Under the pieces are notes generated by a model, which was not told the DNA's origin, made no database searches, and saw only the letters and a program-made list of their open reading frames with translations. From assembly GCA_036260255.1 (NCBI GenBank), contig DATAAF010000008.1:1-16785 (forward strand): 16,785 bases of DNA, written 5' to 3'. Numbering within the stretch: the first letter of the stretch is position 1; the number at the start of each line of letters is the position of its first letter. The translations under genes were made by a program, and so were the position numbers. This DNA comes from DASZJY01 sp036260255. Lineage in GTDB: Bacteria; Actinomycetota; Acidimicrobiia; Acidimicrobiales; AC-14. Of the stretch, positions 1 through 5,090 are shown one piece after another.

Positions 1-114
1 GACCACCTGGGCGGGCACGCGGATGCCGGTGGCGGTCTTGCCGCCCAGCAGGACGATGGCGGGGAACTGGATGCTCGACATGCCGGTCAGACGTACCGCC
101 GACCGGAGACTCAT
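1..114 (-). CDS. DUF1905-family protein, N-terminal part (cut by window edge)
   Basis: The reverse strand encodes 38 residues before the window ends. They include a FPAIVLLGGKTATGIRVPAQVV-like stretch (residues 17-38, read with its gaps in the usual pattern), which I recognise as the start of the DUF1905 beta-barrel domain found in small actinobacterial proteins and in YdeI/OmpD-associated proteins. Its biochemical function is unknown. The ATG at 114 lies 14 bases downstream of the sufE stop, so the two genes are probably co-transcribed. No good Shine-Dalgarno precedes it. A second ATG at 81 would place the start nearer the domain and is an equally reasonable choice. The family call rests on the GKTATGI..P motif alone, because the rest of the gene is outside the window. 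Confidence 0.6.
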   Translation of the reverse strand, partial: MSLRSAVRLTGMSSIQFPAIVLLGGKTATGIRVPAQVV

Positions 115-128
115 CGGCGCGAGCGAGT

Positions 129-581
129 TCAGGTGGAGGCGGCCCGGCGGGCTTCCATATGAGCCGCCACCTGGCGCTTCAGCCGGGCCAGGATGGCCGC
201 CATGCCCCGCAGCCGCTGGGAGGAGATGGCCTCGGCCAGGCCCATCCTCATGTTGAAGTCGTTGGGGACGGCCAGGACGTCCTCGGCCCTGGCCCCCTCC
301 AGCCCGCTGTGCAGGATGCCGGCGAAGCCCCGCGTGGTGGGCGCCTGGTCGGGCACGTCGAAGTGGAGGTGGACCCTGTCCTCGTCGTCGATCTCGGTGG
401 ACAGGAAGAACGGCGTGGCGCACTCGGGCACCTGCTCCATCAGCTCTCGGTGGCCGGCCAGCTCGTCCGGCAGCGGCGGCACCTTCTTGGAGTACTCGAG
501 GAGGGCCTGCAGCCGGAGCTCCTTGGGGGCGCCCCCGAAGAGGTCGACGATGCGCTGGAGGGACGGAGGGGCGGTGCTCAT
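129..581 (-). CDS. sufE: SufE family cysteine desulfurase-activating protein
   Basis: A 150-residue protein matching SufE in length and layout. SufE accepts persulfide sulfur from the cysteine desulfurase SufS and passes it to the SufBCD scaffold during Fe-S cluster assembly in the cytosol. The likely sulfur-accepting cysteine is C54 in QVPECATPFFL, the form usual in actinobacterial SufE. The later stretch around TRGFAGILHSGL (83-94) and the C-terminal NDFNMRMGLAEAISSQRLRG (107-126) fit the family. The ATG at 581 is preceded by a weak purine-rich GGAAG; longer readings of the frame run back into the divergent rhodanese gene and are not credible. It diverges from a rhodanese, another sulfur-transfer protein, and precedes the DUF1905 gene. 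No SufS or SufBCD gene is in the window. Confidence 0.88.
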   Translation of the reverse strand: MSTAPPSLQRIVDLFGGAPKELRLQALLEYSKKVPPLPDELAGHRELMEQVPECATPFFLSTEIDDEDRVHLHFDVPDQAPTTRGFAGILHSGLEGARAEDVLAVPNDFNMRMGLAEAISSQRLRGMAAILARLKRQVAAHMEARRAAST

Positions 582-681
582 GGTTTCGATCTTCCCACGG
601 AGGCGGATTCTTGACCGGCGGAGTCGGCTTTCGGGACTAGGCTGAGCGTCGAACAATGCGACTTCCAAGGAGGCCATCTTC
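582..681. promoter_or_regulatory. Divergent sufE/rhodanese intergenic region
   Basis: This 100-base gap must hold the promoters for both divergent genes. On the plus strand a TTGACC lies at 611-616 and a TAGGCT at 638-643; each resembles a sigma-70 box, but the 21-base spacing is too long to be convincing as a pair. The plus-strand gene has a strong AAGGAGG ribosome-binding site at 667-673, eight bases before its ATG. No clear minus-strand boxes are visible. Confidence 0.35.
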
Positions 682-1557
682 ATGCCCTCGGTTCCTCCCG
701 ACGACTCTCCGGAGCTGAAGCAGTACTCCAAGCCGGAGATGCTGGTGACCACGGCGTGGCTGGCGGAGCACCTGAACGACCCCGGCCTGGTCGTGGTCGA
801 GTCCGACGAGGACGTCCTGCTGTACGACACCGGCCACATCCCGGGCGCCATCAAGGTGGACTGGCACCTCGACCTCAACGACCCGGTGACCCGCGACTAC
901 GTCGACGGCCAGGGGTTCGCCGACCTGTGCTCCCGGAACGGCATCGGTCGCGACTCCACCGTCGTCTTCTACGGCGACAACTTCAACTGGTGGGCGGCCT
1001 ACGCCCTGTGGGTGTTCAAGCTCTTCGGCCACCCCGACGCCCGCCTGCTCAACGGCGGGCGCATGAAGTGGGTGCAGGAGGGCCGGGAGATGACGACCGA
1101 CGTGCCCACCCGCACCCCCACCGAGTACCCCGTCGTCGAGCGCAACGACGATCCCATCCGCGCCTTCCGCAACGACGTCGAGGCCCACATCGGCGCCGGC
1201 AAGCTGGTCGACGTGCGCTCGCCGGGCGAGTACTCGGGCGAGCTGCTCCACATGCCCGACTACCCCCAGGAGGGTGCCCTCCGGGGCGGCCACATCCCGG
1301 GCGCCCTCAGCAAGCCGTGGAAGAACGCCGCCAACGACGACGGCACGTTCAAGGGCGCCGAGGACCTGCGGGCCATCTACGAGAAGGAGCTCGGCCTCTC
1401 CGAGGGCGACGACGTCATCGTGTACTGCCGCATCGGCGAGCGCTCGAGCCACACCTGGTTCGTCCTGCAGCAGCTGCTCGGCTTCCCCACCGTACGCAAC
1501 TACGACGGCTCGTGGACCGAGTGGGGGAACCTGGTGCGGGCGCCCATCGAGCGTTAG
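682..1557 (+). CDS. sseA: Two-domain rhodanese (thiosulfate/3-mercaptopyruvate sulfurtransferase)
   Basis: A 291-residue tandem rhodanese, the normal size for the SseA/CysA type. These cytosolic enzymes move sulfane sulfur from thiosulfate or 3-mercaptopyruvate to cyanide or thiol acceptors via a cysteine persulfide. The N-terminal domain (about 20-140) has the DTGHIPGAIKVDW entry motif but Asp99 in YGDN where a catalytic loop would carry cysteine, so it is inactive as usual. The C-terminal domain (about 160-290) has VDVRSPGEY, GGHIPGA and the active loop CRIGERS with nucleophile C249. The start is secure: ATG with AAGGAGG eight bases upstream. The CRIGERS loop differs from the CG(S/T)GVTA of strict mercaptopyruvate enzymes and is closer to thiosulfate sulfurtransferases, so substrate is uncertain. 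Divergence from sufE suggests a role in sulfur supply. Confidence 0.88.
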   Translation: MPSVPPDDSPELKQYSKPEMLVTTAWLAEHLNDPGLVVVESDEDVLLYDTGHIPGAIKVDWHLDLNDPVTRDYVDGQGFADLCSRNGIGRDSTVVFYGDNFNWWAAYALWVFKLFGHPDARLLNGGRMKWVQEGREMTTDVPTRTPTEYPVVERNDDPIRAFRNDVEAHIGAGKLVDVRSPGEYSGELLHMPDYPQEGALRGGHIPGALSKPWKNAANDDGTFKGAEDLRAIYEKELGLSEGDDVIVYCRIGERSSHTWFVLQQLLGFPTVRNYDGSWTEWGNLVRAPIER

Positions 1558-1563
1558 GCCCGA

Positions 1564-1635
1564 ACGCCGACGCCCCGTTCCGCCGGCCGCCGGGCGGCTG
1601 CGCTCCTCGCCCTGTCCGCCCTGGCGGCGGCGTGC
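1564..1635 (+). other. Lipoprotein signal-peptide coding stretch without a canonical start codon
   Basis: In frame with the downstream gene, the codons from 1564 read as a short Arg-containing n-region (PRSAGRR), a hydrophobic core (AAALLALSAL) and a lipobox LAAAC whose cysteine codon is TGC at 1633-1635, followed by AGGGDD. This is a textbook lipoprotein signal. The frame is bounded upstream by the rhodanese TAG (1555-1557), and no ATG, GTG or TTG lies between. ACG at 1564, one base from ATG and with AGG about seven bases upstream, sits where the start would be expected. Confidence 0.7.
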
Positions 1636-1686
1636 GCCGGCGGCGGTGACGACGAGGCCCGCCGCCCGGGGCTCCCGGCCGAGGCG

Positions 1687-3300
1687 GTGGCCGAGGTCTC
1701 CGCCACCACCGGCGGTACGGTGCGGCTGGGCGACGCCGCCATCACCATCCCCCCTGGGGCCCTGACCGCCGACGCCCGGGTGACGATCGGGCGGGCCAGC
1801 GAGGCCCGCCCGGCCCCGCCCGCCCCGCCTCTCGCCCGGGCGTTGGGCGAGGGCTACCTGTTCGCCATCGACGGCGCGACCCTACGGGCGCCCGCCTCCG
1901 TCACCGTGCCCTACGACCCCGGGCGCGTCCCCGCCGAGAGCGAGTCGCTGGCCCCGTTCGTGGCCGCCTACGACGACGGCGCGAGGGGGTGGCAGCCGGC
2001 CCGCTCCTCGACAAACCCGGCGCGGCGCACAGTCACCCACGAGACCGACCACGTCTCGTGGCGGCAGGCCTGGACCTGGCTCGTGCCGACGGCGCGGGAG
2101 GCCCTGACGACCACCATCACCGGGCTGTTCGGGCTCGCCGGCGGGCGGGCCCCGGCGCCGGTGTGCGAGAGCGACCCCCCGCCGGGCCTGGCCCTCGAGC
2201 CCCCTGCCGGCGACGCCCTCCTGGCGTGCCTGTCCGAGCGGGGCACCGCCGCCCCGGGCACACCGACCGCCGCCGGGCTCACGATCGCCAACAACCGGCC
2301 GTTCTCGGTCGTGGTGCGGCGTCCCTCGGGCGCCACCCTCGAGCGGGCGACGCGAGGGGGGCTCTACGACCGCCTCGACGCCCTGCTGGGACGGGCGTTC
2401 CCCTCGGCCGCCTTCCTGCCCGGAGGCGGCACCGCCGAGTTCCGGGTGGCCCTGCCGGCCACGGCCGTCACCTACGAGCTCACCTCGTCACCACAGGCCC
2501 TGACCGTCGGCCTGGACGTGCTCACCGCGGCGGTGAGCCTGTTCGCCCCGGCCGACGTCGTCGTGGTCCCGCCGGCGGCCGACTGCCTGGCGCGCGCGCT
2601 CGGCGGCGGCCGGGGGGGCGACGAGGCGGCCTCCGCCCTCGCCTCTGTCACCGAGCGGGTCGTGACCTGCGTGGAGTCGGTCGCGGCGGCCAACCCGGTG
2701 GCGCTGATCCTGGCCCGCCTGCGGGAGGCGATGGCCGAGGCCATGAGCTCGACCGACCTGGTCGACGGCGACGCCGCCGCCCGGGGCCGGGTGGCGCTGA
2801 CGTGGACGCCGGCCGAGCGCCTGACGCCCGAGTCCCGGCTGGGCCCCGGGCGGATCGGCCCCGTGCGGGTCGGCATGACCCTGGCCGAGGCGTCCGCCGC
2901 CTCGGGACTCCACTTCGCCGTCGACCCCCGCAGCTCGCCGCACCCCGAGCGGTGCGGCGTCGCCGTCCCCGAGGGCACCCCGCCGGGGGTGAGCTTCATG
3001 GTGGAGGGGGGGACGACGATCGTCCGCATCGACGTCCGGGGCCCGCTGGAGAGCCCGCCGCCGATCGCCACGGATGCCGGCATCCGCGTGGGCAGCGCCG
3101 AAGCCGAGGTGGCCGGCGCCTACCCGGGCGTCGCCGTGCGGCCGCACCCGTCCGTCCCCGGCGGGCACTACCTCGTGCACATCCCCGAGGACCCGAGGGT
3201 GAAGGGGTTCGAGCTCCTCTTCGAGACCGACGGGAGGGTGGTGACCGGCTTCCGCGCCGGCGTCATCGCCGTGGTCGACGCGCCCGAAGGCTGCCGGTAG
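1687..3300 (+). CDS. Secreted lipoprotein with IPPGAL/ZU5-like N-terminal domain and GIGPVRVGM C-terminal domain
   Basis: Coordinates start at the first canonical codon (GTG 1687), but the protein almost certainly begins upstream, because a lipoprotein signal and lipobox are encoded in frame at 1564-1635. Counting from 1687, residues 3-125 contain GGTVRLGDAAITIPPGAL and VTVPYD, a beta-rich module of the ZU5-like kind seen in bacterial cell-surface proteins. The middle (about 140-380) is Ala/Pro-rich with no recognised domain but several cysteines. The C-terminal part (about 386-537) has GRIGPVRVGMTLAEA, a cysteine at RCGVAVPEG, GIRVGSAEAEV and a final EGC, a pattern seen in secreted actinobacterial proteins and loosely like SmpA/OmlA folds. 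I infer an envelope-anchored protein of unknown function. It lies directly downstream of the rhodanese and may be co-transcribed. Confidence 0.7.
   Translation: MAEVSATTGGTVRLGDAAITIPPGALTADARVTIGRASEARPAPPAPPLARALGEGYLFAIDGATLRAPASVTVPYDPGRVPAESESLAPFVAAYDDGARGWQPARSSTNPARRTVTHETDHVSWRQAWTWLVPTAREALTTTITGLFGLAGGRAPAPVCESDPPPGLALEPPAGDALLACLSERGTAAPGTPTAAGLTIANNRPFSVVVRRPSGATLERATRGGLYDRLDALLGRAFPSAAFLPGGGTAEFRVALPATAVTYELTSSPQALTVGLDVLTAAVSLFAPADVVVVPPAADCLARALGGGRGGDEAASALASVTERVVTCVESVAAANPVALILARLREAMAEAMSSTDLVDGDAAARGRVALTWTPAERLTPESRLGPGRIGPVRVGMTLAEASAASGLHFAVDPRSSPHPERCGVAVPEGTPPGVSFMVEGGTTIVRIDVRGPLESPPPIATDAGIRVGSAEAEVAGAYPGVAVRPHPSVPGGHYLVHIPEDPRVKGFELLFETDGRVVTGFRAGVIAVVDAPEGCR
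3289..3300 (+). repeat. 12-bp direct repeat GGCTGCCGGTAG, copy 1
   Basis: This is the last four codons (Gly-Cys-Arg-stop) of the lipoprotein gene. An identical 12-mer occurs at 3475-3486, at the far end of the hairpin-rich gap and 186 bases downstream, so the two copies bracket that region. Confidence 0.6.
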
Positions 3301-3495
3301 GCGTTTCGCCTCGGAACCAGAGGTTCCTCGACGAGCTCTGTCGTGCTGCGGCCGGCCGGCGGAGCCGGCTCGGCCTTCGCCGTTCCTTTCCTTGCCGACC
3401 TTCGGTCGGCGGGCCGGCAGCCGGAGGCGGCCGCCTGGGGCGGCTCCTGCGGCCGCCGGCGAGGCCTGTGGGTGGGCTGCCGGTAGCGGCGGTCC
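3301..3495. repeat. Hairpin cluster in a convergent intergenic region
   Basis: This gap between two convergent genes contains four short perfect hairpins: GGAACC-AGA-GGTTCC (3313-3327), GCCGGC-GGA-GCCGGC (3355-3369), GCCGACC-TTC-GGTCGGC (3394-3410) and GGCGGC with GCCGCC across a seven-base loop (3439-3457), plus the palindrome GGCGGCCGCC (3426-3435). None is followed by a T-run on either strand, so they are not classical intrinsic terminators, though the first sits 13 bases after the lipoprotein stop. The layout recalls REP/BIME-type intergenic repeats. Whether copies exist elsewhere cannot be seen here. Confidence 0.6.
3475..3486 (+). repeat. 12-bp direct repeat GGCTGCCGGTAG, copy 2
   Basis: Exact copy of 3289-3300, lying 9 bases beyond the stop of the convergent aldehyde dehydrogenase gene. 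Similarity does not extend convincingly beyond the 12 bases, so it could be a target-site duplication, an eroded partial duplication, or chance in GC-rich DNA. Confidence 0.5.
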
Positions 3496-5025
3496 TCAGG
3501 TCGGCAGGACCACCGTCTTCAGCACCGTGCACTCGTCGATGGAGTAGCCCAGGCCCTCCCGGCCGATGCCCGAGTCGGGCTTGCGGCCGCCGAAAGGGAA
3601 GTGGCCGACGCCGTGCTTCGGGGCGTCGTTGACGTGGACCTGCCCGACCTCGAGGGCCCGGGCCGTCCGCCAGGCCGCCTCCAGGCTGGTGGTGAAGACA
3701 CAGGAGTCGAGGCCGTAGCGCGAGCGGTTGGTGATGTCGAGGGCCTCGTCGAGGTCGGCCACCCGCACGATCGGGAGCACGGGCCCGAACGTCTCCTCCC
3801 ACACGATGTCGGCGTCCTGGGAGACCCCGGCCAGCACGGTGGGCTGGTGGTATGCCTCGTCGTGCTCCCCCCCGGCCACGACCTTGGCCCCCTTGGCCAC
3901 CGCGTCCTCGACCAGGGCGTGGACCCGCTCGGCGGCCTTGGGGTTCACGAGGGGCCCGACCTTCACGCCCTCGGCCCGGGGGTCGCCCGCCGGCCACGCC
4001 TCGGCCTCCTCGGCCGCCCGCTCCACGTACTCGTCGTAGACCGAGGCCTCGACGAGGGCGAGGCTCACCGCGTCGCAGCGCTGGCCGCTGCTCTTGAACG
4101 CTCCCTGGGCGGACTTGGCGACGGCCAGCTCCAGGTCCGCGTCGGAGAGCACGATGGCGGGGGCGTTCCCGCCCAGCTCGAGGTGCAGCGGCTTGGGCCC
4201 CGCCTTCTCGGCGAGGCGGCGGCCGGCCGCCGACGAACCGGTGAAGGAGATCATCGAGATGTCGGGGTGGGACGCGAGGAGGTCGCCCAGCTCGCTGCCC
4301 GGCCCGGTGACCAGGTTGAGCACGCCGGCCGGCAGACCAGCCTCCTCGAACACCCGGGTGAACAGCACGAGGGCCACGGGGTCGTCGGAGGGCGCCTTGG
4401 CCACCACCGTGTTGCCGGCGGCGAGGGCCGGGATGATCTTCGAGGCGGCGAGGAACAGCGGGTAGTTGAACGGCCCGATGGCCGCGACTGTGCCCACGGG
4501 CTCCCGCAGGACGACCGCCGACTTGCCGGCGCTGTCGTCGATCCAGTCCCCGGGCAGGAACTCGCCGAAGATCTTGCGGACCTCCTCGCGGACCAGGCGC
4601 AGCCGGTCGCGGGTGGCCTTGGTCTCCGACTCCGCCGCCTCGGGCGTCTTGCCCAGGTCGGCCACGATCACCGTCACCAGCTCGTCGAAGTGGTCGGCGA
4701 GGATGTCGCCCGCCCGCTCGCAGATCTCCAGCCGCTCGGCCGACGGCATCGAGCGGAATCTGGCCCGGGCCGCCTTGGCGGCGGCGATGGCGGCCTCCAG
4801 GTCGTCGTTGCCGCCCTTCTGGGCCCGGGCCACGACCGACCCGTCGATGGGCGAGACCACTTCGAAGGTCTCCCCGGAGGCGGCCGGCCGCCAGGTGCCG
4901 TCCACGAGGAGCTGCAGGGTCGGAGGGTCGCCTGCACCGCCTGGTTCCATCGCCGGACCGAACAGCCCGGACGGCTCGATCCTCACCGGCTCGTCGACGC
5001 TCGGAGCGTTCTTCGTGAATCCCAC
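3496..5025 (-). CDS. NAD(P)-dependent aldehyde dehydrogenase, GapN-like
   Basis: A 509-residue ALDH-superfamily enzyme that oxidises an aldehyde to the acid in the cytosol. All key residues are present: N187 in PFNYP, K210 in NTVVAK, FTGS (261-264), general base E283 in LELGGNAP, catalytic C317 in GQRCDAV and E411 in EETFGP. The NAPAIVL.DADLE and SGQRC sequences and the tail FPFGGRK..SGIGREGLGYSIDECT..KTVV resemble the non-phosphorylating glyceraldehyde-3-phosphate dehydrogenase (GapN) and lactaldehyde dehydrogenase branch; succinate-semialdehyde dehydrogenase is the main alternative. The tail has an extra Pro (RKPDSG rather than RKDSG). The start is GTG at 5025 with no Shine-Dalgarno, but a TAGCAT lies at 5032-5037, suggesting a leaderless message. 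Met26 is an alternative start. It diverges from PEP carboxylase, so a link to central carbon flow is plausible but unproven. Confidence 0.8.
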   Translation of the reverse strand: MGFTKNAPSVDEPVRIEPSGLFGPAMEPGGAGDPPTLQLLVDGTWRPAASGETFEVVSPIDGSVVARAQKGGNDDLEAAIAAAKAARARFRSMPSAERLEICERAGDILADHFDELVTVIVADLGKTPEAAESETKATRDRLRLVREEVRKIFGEFLPGDWIDDSAGKSAVVLREPVGTVAAIGPFNYPLFLAASKIIPALAAGNTVVAKAPSDDPVALVLFTRVFEEAGLPAGVLNLVTGPGSELGDLLASHPDISMISFTGSSAAGRRLAEKAGPKPLHLELGGNAPAIVLSDADLELAVAKSAQGAFKSSGQRCDAVSLALVEASVYDEYVERAAEEAEAWPAGDPRAEGVKVGPLVNPKAAERVHALVEDAVAKGAKVVAGGEHDEAYHQPTVLAGVSQDADIVWEETFGPVLPIVRVADLDEALDITNRSRYGLDSCVFTTSLEAAWRTARALEVGQVHVNDAPKHGVGHFPFGGRKPDSGIGREGLGYSIDECTVLKTVVLPT

Positions 5026-5031
5026 GTGACG

Positions 5032-5037
5032 ATGCTA
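5032..5037 (-). promoter_or_regulatory. Possible -10 box (TAGCAT) for a leaderless aldehyde dehydrogenase transcript
   Basis: On the minus strand TAGCAT fits the TANNNT -10 pattern and ends six bases before the GTG at 5025, the distance expected if transcription begins at the start codon. The matching -35 position (AATCGT at 5055-5060) is poor, so this is tentative. Confidence 0.35.
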
Positions 5038-5090
5038 CGCACCGGGTGGCGAAGACGATTCCGCCCCGGGGAGACTGGCGACGAACGACC

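Noticed and set aside
611..643. TTGACC and TAGGCT as a matched sigma-70 promoter for the rhodanese
   Set aside because: The spacing is 21 bases, longer than normally tolerated; kept only as a note in the intergenic entry.
3394..3410. GCCGACC-TTC-GGTCGGC as an intrinsic terminator
   Set aside because: The T-rich tract lies before the stem on the plus strand, and on the minus strand the stem is followed by A/G-rich sequence, so no T-run follows in either direction.
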